Positions 10,273 to 23,910 of a DNA stretch of 64,000 nt are shown one piece after another. The notes beneath the pieces were generated by a model. The model saw only the letters and a program-made list of their open reading frames with translations. It searched no databases and was not told the DNA's origin. The stretch is from positions 10,946,465 through 11,010,464 of the forward strand of contig JACSVZ010000004.1 of the NCBI GenBank assembly GCA_014706295.1, in the 5' to 3' direction. The position numbers and the translations under genes are program-made. This DNA comes from Lycocorax pyrrhopterus obiensis. Taxonomy: Eukaryota > Chordata > Aves > Passeriformes > Paradisaeidae. Numbering within the stretch: the stretch's first letter is position 1; each line of letters opens with the position of its first letter.

Positions 10273-12929
10273 AGTGAGGAAAGTGTTTTGTGAGATGGAA
10301 GCAATAGCATTTTATGAAGTAGGTTTACTACTTGTTTGTCCTTGGAGTTTCTGCATTAAAATCCTCATACTGATAAATTTATGATTTACAGTGTCTGCAA
10401 TTACAGCCAAATGGTCTCTGAAACTCTTTGATCTTACAGGTGCTCTTAAAGTAAAACTCATATCCTCATCATCTTTCCCCTTCTATCCTACATCACCACA
10501 CAATTTTCCTTTCAGTTCTCAGACAAGGCTTTTCTGTAGATGGAAATCCATTACAGGTGTCCTTCACTATCCTGAGTGATGGCATAACCATGTCCTGGAA
10601 ACTCTCAGGGCTTGAAGAAAAAGGACTAGAATTTTTGCCAGATCACATACGGATTTTCCACGAGTCCCATTATGGGAGTGGCCACTTCTTATTCCATACC
10701 ATAATGCTAGACTTATGACTGTACTGGTTCTAATATGGTAAAACATATTAGTGTCGATGTTAATTACAGGTGAAGTGGTAGCCAAAATCCTGAAGTGTAT
10801 TAAAGTTGGTTTAGCTTAATCTGTGTATTTTAAGTTTCTGCTTTTTAGTTCATAAAGAATTTATGGGTTGTCTGGACTGATCCCAGCAGCTGAAGAGACC
10901 AAATCAGTCATAGCTTATGCTTTTTTATTGCTGGTGTATTTAAGATGGCTGTTTAAGGATCAGGACCCCACTGAAGAGGTAGTGTTAGCTGTTAGGATTT
11001 GACAAAGTGAAACACCAGCTTACAATTTGTCAAGTTTTTTAGACACTGGCTTTGAAGGAATATTTTGAAGGAGAGAAATGAGACAGCTTTGTGCTACACT
11101 TGTAGTACTATGTTGGTCATCAACCAAATCATCCCAAATATATTCCGTATACAGCTAAAACCACAGTATTTTGATGTATCATTAGTCAATGTGCCACTAT
11201 TTTTATGAGGAGTGCTTACTGTCACAACATCTGTAAAATAAAATAATTTCTTCAGAAGAAGAAAAACCAAAACCTTTAGCAGTGCTCTTTGTCCTGTGGC
11301 TACAGCTCGCTCGAGCGAGCTGAAGCCAGGGTTGCTGTCACAGTGCTCCATGTGCCAGGGAAGACAAGGGCTGTACCGTTGCTTGCGGTGTATGGACTGA
11401 GAAAGGTCAGGGTCCACTGCTCAATAACATTTAATGTTTAATTTATTTCTCTGGTTTATTATTAGAACAGCTGAAAACTTGGCTGAAAAGTCACATGTAT
11501 TGGTCTCCCTGTTTTCTGTTTGCTTCTACTTTCACTTAGAATTGCTATTTTTGCCCAGCTCTACCCATCTGTCCTGGGCAGTGTGTGCCCCCTTAACTAA
11601 GCTAAGGATGAAAGTCTTGACTGTCTAGTCTGGACACTCTAGAGAGAGTCTCCTACTTTATTTCTGTCACCAACTAAACCACAAAGGCTTGTGCTGCAGT
11701 GGCAGCCTCCCTCCTTGCTAGGTATTTTTGAGAAAATAAGCAGCATTGTTTATTGACCAAACAATAGACCAAAAAAGAATAATGGGATGGAGAAATCAAT
11801 AGCCTTTGAAAGTTATGGATTAAAAATCAATTAGCAAATGAGAAATTAATACAAAGAATAAAAAAGCTGTTCTCTCAATGAAAGAGGTTAACAGCAGTAT
11901 TAGGGGGAGTGGTGTCAGGACCAGATTTGCTCCATGTATTTAATGGCGTTTCCAGCAGCGCAGTAAAGAAGGTTGTAATTTGCTGATGACTCAGAATGAC
12001 TGACATTATATATAAACTTCAAAGACTTTAGATAAAAATTGCAGAATCCACAATGGAATCATGTAAATGACTAACCTATGCATGGATTCTTAATTAGTTG
12101 TAACTCCTTGGGGAGAAGTTTTCTGAAAGTGATTTTGGATGACTTCTTGAAAAGAGTTCTGTCTGGAAAGACAAATCACATGCTCAACTCTTAAGATGTT
12201 GCGGGGGATGGTATGTTTCTTAGGGGGCTCTCTAATGAGAATGCTGCTCTCAGATGGAACAGTGAGTTACTAAAAAAAAAATAAATAGCAGAAGTAGAGA
12301 TTTGTCAAATATTTAAAATATTATGAACATCAATATATTCAGTATGTTTATGAAAGGTGAGCATAAAACACATCTTCTTTTGTCATAAAGATAAGGCAAT
12401 GTAGTATTTTATGTTTTGGATTCAGAGGTGTTCGTTGTGCAGTGACAAAGTCTTTCCTACAGCCTCCTACAGCAGCACATTGGGAAGAAACAAAGGAGAC
12501 CAGAGGGAGAGAGGCTTCACAAGGGAAGTGAGAACACTGCCTGGTGGCTGGAGCAAATCCATTAAGGATAAGGAGGGTCTGGAATCCCTTTTATGATTAG
12601 CGTTGGCATGTGTGATACACGTTCCTTGTTCATGCCACGGAGAAGCAAGAGCATGGCATGCAGTAAACTCCCCTGCCTGATGACACCTTTACAGGGAAGG
12701 ATTGCTCAAAACGACATCCGCAGAAGCAAATGGGATGGGAGACTTGCTCTGCAAAACCCTGTCTTGGTCAGGGCAGAGGAGGCTTGTGGTCATTTGCCAT
12801 TTTCACAATTGCTGCTCTGATGCAATTCGTTGTTTTCACAGATTTCATCTTACAAAAACCCCCAAAACCTGCACCTCTTGCCAGTTTGTTCATAATTTTC
12901 TCGATAGTTATGCAGAAAGTTTGCTGAGG
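10273..12929 (+). other. Intronic spacer after CR1
   Basis: AT-rich intron with one notable 20-bp palindrome at 11303-11322. No gene or transposon was recognised. Confidence 0.6.
11303..11322. repeat. 20-bp perfect palindrome with CpGs
   Basis: The sequence CAGCTCGCTCGAGCGAGCTG equals its own reverse complement over all 20 bases and holds three CpG dinucleotides. It sits in otherwise unremarkable intron. Confidence 0.85.
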
Positions 12930-13310
12930 AGTGTATGAGGGGCCACACTGGGTCAGACCAAATGTGTGTCTTAGTGCCCTGCCTTTTCTTTGGCCGAAAG
13001 CTGATGCTCAGTGGGGAGTGTAAGGATGGGGTAAGCATTGAATGGCAGTTGTCAGAACACTTTCCTAGCCCTGGCTTTTCGTCACTTAGGGACTTTCTGA
13101 TCCACTATTTTTATCTTCATCCTTTAAATAGCTCATTGGCTTTTTTCTTAGGTGAATTCATATTATTGATTTTCAGCTCCCATAAGGTTTTCTCATTTCT
13201 GTGGCATCCACTGTTTTATGTGAACAAGAATCTCCTTTTGTTCATTTTTAACTTGCAACACGTTGGTTTCATCTGATATCCCCTATTTTTTTTGTTCACG
13301 TGGAGGTTTG
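12930..13310 (-). mobile_element. Old CR1-type LINE 3' end, antisense
   Basis: The left end reads GGGGCCACACTGGGTCAGACC. This is the reverse complement of the 'ggtctgacccagtatggcc' tail of an old amniote CR1 group common in turtles, crocodiles and birds. Further right come AGTGTAAGGATGGGGTAAGC, TTAGGGACTTTCTGATCC, TGTGGCATCCACTG and CTCCTTTTGTTCATTTTTAA, in the order I recall for that family. The copy is strongly diverged and its right edge is uncertain. It lies antisense to MACROD2. Confidence 0.65.
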
Positions 13311-13326
13311 AATTGAAGGAACCTTA

Positions 13327-13380
13327 GTTGTTATAACTACAAGGTTGTTGTAACTACAAGGTTGTTGTAACTACAACCTT
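13327..13380. repeat. 17-bp tandem repeat ending in a hairpin
   Basis: Units GTTGTTATAACTACAAG and GTTGTTGTAACTACAAG are followed by a third partial unit. The last unit turns into an inverted arm: AAGGTTGT (13358-13365) pairs with ACAACCTT (13373-13380) across a 7-base loop. The tract was probably made by replication slippage. Confidence 0.8.
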
Positions 13381-15031
13381 ACTGTGGTAACATAATGTCA
13401 CTGTGTGCCACGTTATAATAACAGTTTTATTGTGTTGGTAATTTCGTTGTAGAGCTTTGCTGATGTGTAAAGGGGACAGTGCTTTAGATGAAGAGATTTT
13501 GTTTGTTGTTCATTTTCATTTTAACTTCAGCTGTTTGGGTTTTTTTAATATAGAGTTAGTCTTGATAATCTGTTAAGTTTAATGTAGTGTTACTTAGTGC
13601 TGTATTGCAAAGGATTTAGCATTGTAATTTAACTCTACAATGTGATTATTATTGAGATATATTTCTTTTTTCACAACTAGGTAAGTCTTGACTATAACAA
13701 TAATTTTTGAATATTACTTGATTCTTGAACTGATGTTTAATAATGTCAACTTTTAGGGAAATAAACACTGTGTCTCCATCTACTGGAAAAATACACAAAG
13801 GGACCTACACATTTTGCCCATATATAATCTCCTCTTCTCTAGCTAATGTGGCAAGTATTTAGAAAACATGAGTGGGAGGTCTGTCATATGTGGGCAGTGG
13901 ATGAATGAGTCCCAGAGAGTAGGGCTTGAGGGGAGGAAGGACTGAAAGGAATGGAGAGACACACTTTCCAAAGTACGATGTGCAAAAGGTCAGAGAAAAT
14001 GTGGCAATGCCTATAGGAGCAACAGTCAAATCCCTTAACTAATTGAAGAAACATTTAAAGGACTGTGGAAACAGATGGTGCATGAGTTAAAACTGTACAG
14101 GAGCAACTTACCTTCTGCAGCAATTTCAGCAAGACAGTTATTTCCGTCGTTGTTACTCTCTCATTCAATCACAACATGCAATTACTATAGCAAACCTTCT
14201 GTCATATTGCACACGTTTTCACACTTGTCAGAGGAAAAGTCATAGATTAAACAATATGGTTTAAAGTACTGTTTAGTTATGAATTTCATAACTGTATTTT
14301 AATGCAAGACAGAAGCGTTCTGTTGGAGTAGACCTTAAAAGTACAAGAGCCAGGGGAACAGACTCAGGAAGAAAAACAAGTAGTGTTGGCCGTACAAGTC
14401 CCACAAGCACAAATGGAAATTTATGCATGTTTATGCCTTCACATCAGTCTGAAAAGAAGCAATTAGAACCCCGTTGTGGAGTCACTACATGTGAAGAACA
14501 CTTGCTGAAATCAATGGGTGCTTGGAGAAAAGACGGAAAAAAGAACTGGGGCTCTAATACCATACCAATATTTCCCCCTTTGCTTTTATACAGTCGTTAC
14601 CACAGCACATGGTACGGAACCTTGCAGTTAACTCTTAATTCTCATCAAGGTATTTGAAAACAAGAAACTGTAAAACCATTTAACTATGCCAAACCTTTAG
14701 CATCCTCAGGTACAAGTTCTTAAGTTCATTCATTTTTCTCCCTCCTTTGGGATTTTTTGGTATTGGCTGGTTTTTTTGTTGGTTTTCCCCCTTCTCTGTG
14801 TTTGTTCTCCAGAGCTGGTATCTCTTTGACATACACATAGCTGTATGTATATATTTAAGCTGCTTTTGTCTCTCATGCTAAATAGTTTGCATGAATGATA
14901 ATGTGTTAGTAATGCAAGTGGTTATTTCTTACAATGTTTCTTGAATAATAATGTGTCTCTGGTTCAGACCTTTTCATGTCTGTCTTTCCTTCAAAAAAAA
15001 AAAGAAAGCAACAGCACAGATTTCAATATGC

Positions 15032-15048
15032 TTTTTTTTTTTTTTTTT
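15032..15048. repeat. T17 homopolymer
   Basis: A run of 17 T. No retroposon body was recognised on either side, so it is listed as a simple homopolymer. Confidence 0.85.
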
Positions 15049-18006
15049 ATGAAAAAGGCGTCTGGGGGTAACTCAACCAGAAAAGACAGGGAAACCAAAG
15101 TGATAGCTATATTTTTGTGTTTCATTTTGATTGCTCTGTGCAGTTTTCTTCATTTGGGAAAAACGTATTTAAAAAGAGAGAGAAATCTTTATGCCTTTTA
15201 TTCACTTCTGCTGTTTTTGCCATTTTAAAAATATACATACCAGTTATTTCCATACAGAACATTTGAAAGTAGGAAGAATGTGACAAGTCATTATGTTACT
15301 TGAATTCAATAAAAAAACCTGTCTGGATCATTATATTAAACAGGAGGACATGGAAAATTAAAGTCGCAATTCTATTTAAAATTGTTAACCATATGTTTTT
15401 GCAGCAACACCTCTTGAGAGGAGGAATAAATGTCTATAAGAGAATGAAAGCTGAAGGAACTTAGAGAAAATAGACATATTTTTTCAGATTTTGGGGTTTT
15501 TTTCTTTCTACTTTTCCCATATGTATGAGGGCCTTTCTTGCATTGACATTGAAGTTTTATTGAGACAAATCCTGACACATTTACTGATGCCAAGGAAAGC
15601 GTTATGCAGATTCATTCAACTTGGTAGAAACAGTGTTGGGGTTACTCAGAATGAGGAAACGCGTCAGAACCTGCAAACCTGGATTGGCCTCTCTTCAGGA
15701 CTTCTCATTTTCTGAAGCCCCTGTTGAACACATTGCCACTGATTTTTCCAGAACCTTCTTTCAGGCAGCAAGTCTGTTGTTTTCTGTTTTCTGAACCAAA
15801 CCCAGTGTGCCAGAAATGAGGTATCCAGAGTTGCTGCCCTGTTTTTGGTAATATCGGTGCAGTTTAACTTGTTTATTTGTGTCATTCAACAGCAGTTTGA
15901 ATGAGAAAAAACAGTGGAAATAGGGTTTGGATTGCAGTTGAAGCTGAGGTTTTCTTGCTGCCTGCAATGGCTCTGAATCAAGCCACAGATGGTGGCGAGT
16001 TTCCTGTAGCTGCTGCTTTCCTTGCGCAGGCATTCCAGCAATGCTGAAAGCAAGGCAGGGCCTTAGGAAAAATTGTAAAGTGTATCTGAGAGCAGATGTG
16101 CCCCAGCTGTAAAGGAAGTGATAATGGAAGCAGTGAATTTGGAACAGGGTGGATGGCAGCAATCTGTGATCGGGGAGGAGTGTGCAGAAGAATGGAAAGG
16201 AAAAAAATGATAGAGTGGGGTGACAGCAGATAATAAATAGGGAGGGGAAAAACTCTGCACGGAGGGGACTCATGATAGCCATAGAAATATCTGTAGGGAC
16301 TGTGCCTGGGAACAGTAGGATATAAGCTAAAAATATAACCTCCTTGGTCTTTAAAAAGAGTCTCAAGTTGTCTTTACTGTGATTTATGTTACCAGACCTC
16401 CTCCACAGAATTACAGTCGCATAATCCACAACTGCTGTTATTTATTTTGGATAAAGAAGGCAATTTTGACTGTGATCTCCCTTGACATTTCCCAAGGTCT
16501 ACGCCTGTCTCATACCTTTCATCATCGTGTACTTCTTCAAGGCATCTCTCTTACCTCTCTCAAAAAGAAACATGCATTGCAGTCGCTCACCCTGGACCAG
16601 AGTGACAGAGACGTTACAGGTTATGGGAGATCAATTGCATAGCCCTGCTCCTCTTCACCTGGGAGGATCTTAGATGTGTTGACAAGGTTGGAATCCAAAT
16701 AAGACATTAACCCACTGTATTGCAGTGGTTAGGGTGGCAGGAGCAATATAAAATAGCATCTCACTCAACAAGGTATTCTCCCTTTTTCATTTTACAATCT
16801 GTGTCAATGGCAGTTGGAACTATTAGACCTGCATTAAAATTACATATTACTTATATAAATGGGAGCTATAAATATCACAAACAGTAAAAAACTAAAATTG
16901 CACTGAGGTTCTGGAGACAGTATGTCTAAAACCTTTGAAATTAAGGACATTTAGAGGAAAGCCTCAATATACATCTGCCCTTAATTTACCTCATTATTCT
17001 TGTTTGTCAGAGTGTGATCTCACTACTATGTTAACGTCATTTAATAACTTTCTTGCAAGATTGGCTCAGATCTGAATCAAACCACAGTAAAGGTGCAGCG
17101 GTATTTCCTTGGGTATGCTGGTTTAGATGAAGCAGTAAGAACAGGCTAACCTAGTGTTAAGGATGAAGTAATTGTCACTGTCGTCAGTAAATACTTTTGT
17201 TGCTGAATATCTCCTTTCTGAAGTTTTTATATCAATATATAGTCTTGTGGTTTCTTATTCCTTTTTCTTTTCATTTGAAAATATCATAAATGTAAAGCTA
17301 ATATTGATCTGTAGATGTGGCACAATATTGATTTGAATGAGGGACCTAGACACTGAAATTGAGCTAATTAAGAAGTTGCTAGTAAGTAATGACCTGGATG
17401 TTAGAAATGCTGATGCTGCATTAGGTGTGTCCTCTCCTACCAACCCGTGTGGACTTGGGCCAGGCTTGCAATGCCTGTGTCTTCTGAGCACATGTATGGC
17501 TCAGCATTGGCGTTTTCTGGGCTGGAAATCTCCCTGGGCTGCCAGGAGCCTGCACTGAGTTTAGCAGGTCTGATTCTCACAGCCGTGCTCCTGGACATGA
17601 AACCAATACACAAAACTGAGGGTTCTGTGTAGTTCTTAATTGACTCTTTGAAGAAACAGAGTGAATTTTCTGGCCTTGGAAGTCCCTGCTCATGTCATGA
17701 AGCTGGAGAAGTCTGGCTCAACATTTTTCATTAAAAGTAATTTTATATTGAAGCAATGGAGTAATATTCCTGTGGTGAGGACTCAGAAAAGAGAGAGAGT
17801 TCCTGAATCTTTCTGGCAAGTATATATGTGATTTCCTGTTCTGAGGAAAAGATTTGTTTCACCTAAATTTAGCTTGGGTATCTAACTTTGCTCTGTGGTC
17901 AACAGTTCCCCATGAGAGCCATTCATTTGACCTGAAACAGATGAATTACCCTCTTTATTAACTGTAGAGAGAACCTCAGGCCAGAAGTCCAGCCTGGAAA
18001 TGGGCA

Positions 18007-18062
18007 AGAGATGAAACTGGATCCCAGAGATGAAACTGGATCCAGAGATGAAACTGGATCCC
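18007..18062. repeat. Three-copy 18/19-bp minisatellite
   Basis: Three near-perfect units of AGAGATGAAACTGGATCC[C] follow each other at 18007-18025, 18026-18043 and 18044-18062. The middle copy lacks one C. The near identity indicates recent expansion or a copy number that may vary between individuals. Confidence 0.9.
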
Positions 18063-21000
18063 AGCTTTCCTCTTAGCAATACACACATCAGATGAGGTCT
18101 GTGGATCTGTGGATACCAGAGGATCTTGTGAGTAGAAATATACCAGTGGAGAAGAGATGCCCAAAGCCTGCTGTGCAGGTGGCCTGTCAGGCTGAAGGAA
18201 TGGAATCCCTTAATACAATAGGGGTTTTTAAGTTAATATGATTAAACTGTATTATTAGTCTTCTGAAAATAGTCCATAACCTTCATTTAAAAAAAAAAAA
18301 GTAATAAGGGCTGTATCTGCATTGTTCTTGTAAAGGTATTTGCATCTTCAAACTTTTCCTCTCAAAGTAATTAGCCACTGAGAGCTCAGGGACTCTAGAG
18401 GCAAACCTAGAAACTGCTCTGTGCTCTGTAGTGCCGTGAGGCTGATGCAATATGGGGCACGTAGGTGAATGTTCCTTTCTTTTCTTGAAAAAGGAAAGGG
18501 GATTTTTAATTTCTTGCTCTTCAGCATGAAGGAAACTCATAACTGTTCTCTACTGGGGCTAAAAGCACATCACAGATGTGGTTCAAAATCAATTTGTCAT
18601 TCATTTCAAGCCTGCTTTGGCACAGGATGGTATAGAAAGAAAAAATAAATAAATCTGTTCTAAATTTGCATTTGATATTTTATTCTTTCCTTATCATCTG
18701 CGTTTTTGCTGCTTTAATTGGTTTTTCAACTGCAATGGCTTCTAAACATCCTAGGCAGATGCTGTCTTACAAGCCCAATTACTGTATTTCTGTCTGGTTT
18801 TTTTACTGTGCAAGAGGTGGACTAAAAACTGGCTGAGCTGCTGGGATTTACAGGGTGGTGGTCAGTGGCACAAGGTCCAGCTCTCTGCTGTCTGAAGACT
18901 CTCCAGGGTGCTTTGTTCCCTATCGTCTGAGTCACATTCTTGAATGAATGTCATTTGGTTGGAGTTCTTGATTACTTCAATAAAAAAAATAATTGTCATT
19001 CACTGTGTAAACTGAGACACATAATTTAACAATGAGAATATTGCCACCCAGCAAACAGGTCATCAAAGGAAAATCCTCCCCTGCAGCCACCTGATCTGTT
19101 TAGTTTGATTAACAGGAAATTTTAAAGATACTCTTTTTGCCGTTTTAACCTCTTAGGTGGCCACTCTCAGTAAGTGCTCTCTTGTGTAAATAAACAGACT
19201 TAAAGAAAACCTCAGCCTTTGTGGTAAATACTTACCTGAAGTAGTGTGACCAGCATGGAGGGGAAACTTGTGGAGGTCCTGTGGAAACTCGACAGACCTT
19301 TGTTTTCTGAGTTGTGTTGAATTTCTCTATGTGCTTGTTGCAAGTTGTTTTAACTAAATAGTAGTCCTTCAATCAGTTGTCAGTGGCTTTGTGACAGGTT
19401 CACCACACACCGTTTTGCCCCACAGCTGTTGGGTTTTTATTTTAAATTTGATTATTGCTGCATATAATTTTCTAAACCTGTTGTCCTTTGGAAGAGTCTT
19501 AAGCCACAATACAGAAAGGATGTTTCACATTGGGTCTGAATCCGAGCTTCAGCTGTAGTTGCTTGACCAGCACTTTGTTAGCTGTCAGCGTCCTTTGAGA
19601 ACCTCCCCATAGCTGGTATGTAAACTTCTAGGCTTGTGAAATAGCTGAATGTTTATGTTTCTACCAAGAAATTCCCTCCAACTCTTTTGGCACTTGCGTG
19701 CCCAATGTTTGACTCTGATGAAGAGAACCTTCCAGTGTGTGAATGAGGGAGCTTGTGCAAATGCCTAAAGGCTTATGTGTGACATGCTGTGTTCAAGACA
19801 TTGGTTATTTTTGCGGTGATAATTGCTTTTTTTTATTCTTTAAAGACATAACGAACATGCTAGTACTATCTGTAATGAAAACTGAGCTTAAACATTGTCA
19901 TATTCAGTTGTTCCTTTTTTTTTATCTTCACTTTCAGGATGGGGAATTATGTTGGGGTTTCCTATTCATATATGTTTTCTTTGAATGATAGTTACTTCCA
20001 AAATCTGTTGTTTGCTAAATTATGGTTCAGAATGATGACAAAAAGAGAATTAATTTCAGGAGAAAAGCTAGAAAATAGCATAGCATTTTAATTTATTTTT
20101 CTTCCAGATAGTAGTATAAGGATTTTTAAAAGGCAAAAGCATAGTATTATAGTTACTGGTTTATAAAATCATTTGGTTTATAAGTTTGATCTAGTAAAAG
20201 CAGCAAAACTTGACTCTAAATGTTTGATGTTACTGATCTTAAATATGTGTATAGGTACCCTGTTAATAGTTCATGCAGCAAAAGACGTACAATAGTCCCT
20301 GAAGTTTATAGTTTTATTGTGCTTTTTGAAGTTAAGTGTTTTTATAGAGCATGTTATTTTGGAAAGCATCTAAGGTGCGCAAGCTTTTTAGGAGCTTTGG
20401 CTGATGAACAGGAATATCAGTAACGCAAGGTGCATGAAGGAATGACTCTCAAACAGGAGAGTTAGTCCTCTTCGTAAGATGGTGCAGTGAAATCAGAGAA
20501 GGATTTGTGTTTGATATTATTTTTGTCTGCTGTGTTATGTGCTGGAAGAAAAGTGCTTACCTTGCATATGGCTTGGTTGTGGCAGAAATGACACTGGGAG
20601 ACTGGTTCAGAATGCGGAGCACTTCATTTGAAGAAAGTGCTTGCTCTGTGGAAGCAATTAGGAGCTGTGGCTGCAGTAGGAGGCATCTGGTCATGTAGAC
20701 TTAGCAATTGTATTCATCTAATGTATAGCAGTTAATACATTGCAGCTCAGTGTGAACTAGAACCCCTTGATGTAGGTAAGCCCTTAAGTATTTAAATACC
20801 CAGGTCCTTCTTACTGAAGTGTCGTAGAGTCCAACTTGGCCTCCGCATGGTGACTATTGTAAATGTTCCTCATAAAGCTGCATTACATTTCATCCTAATT
20901 AGCACTGCTGCTGTAGCCTTAGTAAAGACACATCGGATTAAAAAGAACCAGAGGCTGAGCGCCCACATCCTGTCCTACAGGAATTAAATCAATTTCAGTC

Positions 21001-22063
21001 TTACAGTATTCACAGACCTGATTTAATTTGGCCTCTTTCTCTAGACGATTGCAAAAGCACAGTAGTAGTAGGAAGCTCCTGCCTTTATTACTTATGTTTA
21101 ACTCCAGAGTTGTGTCTGTTTTGAGTGCTATCAGGGTGGCATTCCTTATTAGTCCCCAAATAAAGCAAACAAGCTATTTTGGTACCAAAGAAATTAAAGG
21201 TTCATCAATAAATAGCAGTTACCGGCAACAAATCAAGATGAGAAACATTTTTATTGTGGACATAAGGATGACTGTTACCTTAAATTGAAATCAGATATAT
21301 AATTAAGTTATTATTATGCACAGAAAAGGTTAGAAACCTTAACAGCTTTTGTCCATAAGCCAAATATTATAGTATGTTGATACCCATGCTGTGAATTCCC
21401 CATTACTGCTCTGCCAGTAATTTCAGCCCGGCATCTAGACTAAATTGTCTCCCTAGGAGCCAAGAGGAAACACAGTTGATATGTGATCTCAGGCATGGGT
21501 CTTTCTTGAATGAATAAAAGCACTGTCACATTTTACGAAATTACATCTGCTGGTTATGTGCTGTGGTCATCTCTGAATGAGGGAGAGGGCAGAGCTCACC
21601 TGAGTTATGGCACAGACCTATAGTCCAAAGGAACTTGATGGGATTTTATAGAGTCTTGTAGCTCCATTCCAGATATGTTTCAGCTGCATGACAGAAACTG
21701 AAAGCAAGGTAATGATTGTGCCTGCACAGTAGTTTTTAAAGTGTTAAGAAACACACACAACACACAAATTGCCAGCCAGAGCTTGCTGAGTGGCCTAAGA
21801 GCGTGTTATTCTGTGAATGGAGATGAACAAGTTTGACAAGTGGCTGCCATGCAGTGCTGAAAATGCAGTTCTCATCTTCTCTCTCTGAGCAAAGATGAGA
21901 AGGAAGCTTGTTCCCCTGGAGCCCACAGGTGCTTGGATCCAGCACCCCAATACACAGCTGTGGTGCCAGATGCTGGCAGTGTGTGCTGGGCCTGTTCCAC
22001 AGTGCAGCAGCTAGTCTTGTAAATCCCTTCAAGGTCCCTGTCACGGCTTTAAGTAGGTTCATT
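18063..22063 (+). other. Intronic spacer
   Basis: AT-rich intron with A/T homopolymers and no recognised gene, RNA gene or transposon. Confidence 0.55.
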
Positions 22064-22120
22064 TAATGGTTGGACTCAGTGTTCTTAGAGGTCTTTTACA
22101 ACCTTAAGGATCTGTGATCT
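22064..22120 (+). mobile_element. CR1 3' tail, sense
   Basis: The segment contains GGTTGGACTCAGTGTTCTTA, GAGGTCTTTTACAACCTTAA and GATCTGTGATCT. This matches the last about 55 bases of CR1 LINEs, including the degenerate terminal octamer. Heavily 5'-truncated. Confidence 0.75.
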
Positions 22121-23910
22121 TGCTTAGACGCCGTGTCAGTCTGATGCCCTTTGCTTTGCAGCAGTGATGAATCTGTAGTGACCTGGGGGGAGCTGGTGCT
22201 CTTTGCTGCTGGAGGGCTGCAGAGCCACTCCAGCCCAAGGCCCACCAGGTGGGTGGCTTTGCCACACGTGGGTATCTGAAGTTAGTAGTGGAGCTGTGTC
22301 CCCTAGGCACCATGTGGGGTGTTGCCCAAGGAGCCATGGGACTGATGGAGTTTTGGAGGTGCTGCAGCACTGTTTCCCCTTACCCACAGTTGTGAGGCCA
22401 GTAAGAGAAGGAACCATGAATACTCTATTAACTCGCTTTCTGAGGCAAATGAGGGTCTAAGTCCCATGCTGTTACTCAAATTCTGCAAAGAATAGAAAAC
22501 AAAACACTTGTTTGGAGCAAAGATCTCTTAACGTGTGGAAACTGCAACAGGGGTGAATTTTAAGATCTTTTTCTAAACTGGACCAAATCTTCCTCTATGC
22601 TTCTCTCTGATTGCTGAAGTATCTGTTGCCACCTCAGCCTGAGCTCTGTAACCATGTGGTGGTTGTTTTTTCTTTTTTCTACTCTATTCTTCATTTCTTT
22701 AAAGAGCTGATTCTTGTGATTTATTGGGTACAAACTACAAAGCTAAGTACTTTTCAGGATGTAAGTTGTGGTGGCTATGAGAAAAAATGAGACTATAATT
22801 CTCCTTCATTTTATTTTAGTTAAGCATTTTCAGAGGGGAGGGGAGGAGAGGAGGTATTCTTTCCATTAGACCTCTCCTTTCTTAATCACAGTTCCCTAAT
22901 TAATTCCCTGGTTAAATATAAAGCAAGCATTAGCTTTGAATAATGTTTTCCTGTGTGATTAAGTAAAGAAGAATTTCTTTCTTTTGTATGATGACTCATT
23001 GCTGGGGGATCTGGAGGGAGCCTCAGGGTGGATATTTGAGACTTTGGTCCCAGGTGCTCTCATACCTTTGAGCTGTGTCTGCTGTCAGTCCAGAGGTGGG
23101 AGGCAAAGGCGATATCACATATCAGCTGAACACAAAGAAAATTGTCTCTCTTGTGAAATGACAGCTTTGTTTTTTCCTGGTGGAAAACTGACTCTGGCTC
23201 ACAGAAATGCAGATCTCGAGACAACACATACAGCTAGCAGAAATGTAAATTATTGTTCTTGCTGGCACAATGTCTGTAATATTTCTTGTTGCATGATGTA
23301 TATTCTTTGGTGTCCAAGCTGCCCCAAAGATGTACTCTTTCTGTTCATCAGAGTCTTCCAGTTCTTACCCCTGCACCAGTTTGCAAACCTTTGGCTTGTA
23401 ACAGTACAGCTGTGTTGGGTCACACCATAAACCACATGTCTGAAAGAACTGAGGTTAAGAACTGAATCAAAAAAGGGGATTATAGTGAATGAGGGCATGG
23501 CAAAGAGGCATAACAGGGTCTAAGCTGGCCAAGCTTGTTTTACTGATGAAGAAACATTATCTAACTCTACCCACATGATAGGACTTTTTTTTTCTACTGT
23601 AGTAGCTTATGGCATTAATTTTAGCTCATAGCATTAAATTTTAGCTCAAAAGACAGTTTTAAGAATGATTCTGTGTTCAAATGTTTCTTGTAGCTCAAGA
23701 TGAGAAAAAGAATGCAGCTTTATTAATGTGGCAGCAAAGAACACATATGGAATATTTGAGACATATTCACATTCACATACATGAGCATGCCTGTGATTTG
23801 ACTGCTGTAACAGTGAATGCTACAACATAAAATCTCTGGGTGTTGAAAAACAGGCATTTAAAAACACTCTTGGTTTTGATAAAAAGTGTGGAAAACAGAA
23901 ATCCTACTGA
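22121..23910 (+). other. Intronic spacer before the 31-nt exon
   Basis: AT-rich intron. A G-rich run (about 22836-22854) and a short duplication around TTTTAGCTCA (23610-23650) are the only patterns seen. A 148-codon open frame at 22984-23430 has no recognisable domain and is not called. Confidence 0.55.

Larger units (their letters stand above)
13311..17999 (+). other. Intronic spacer with small repeats
   Basis: Long AT-rich intron. It holds a 17-bp tandem repeat with hairpin (13327-13380), a T17 run (15032-15048), and a 222-codon minus-strand open frame (15761-16429) that lies in purine-rich + strand and has no recognisable domain. I recognised no transposon here. Confidence 0.55.

Noticed and set aside
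22984..23430. 148-codon plus-strand open frame upstream of the 31-nt exon
   Set aside because: No domain, no continuity with MACROD2 and no splice logic. Likely chance.
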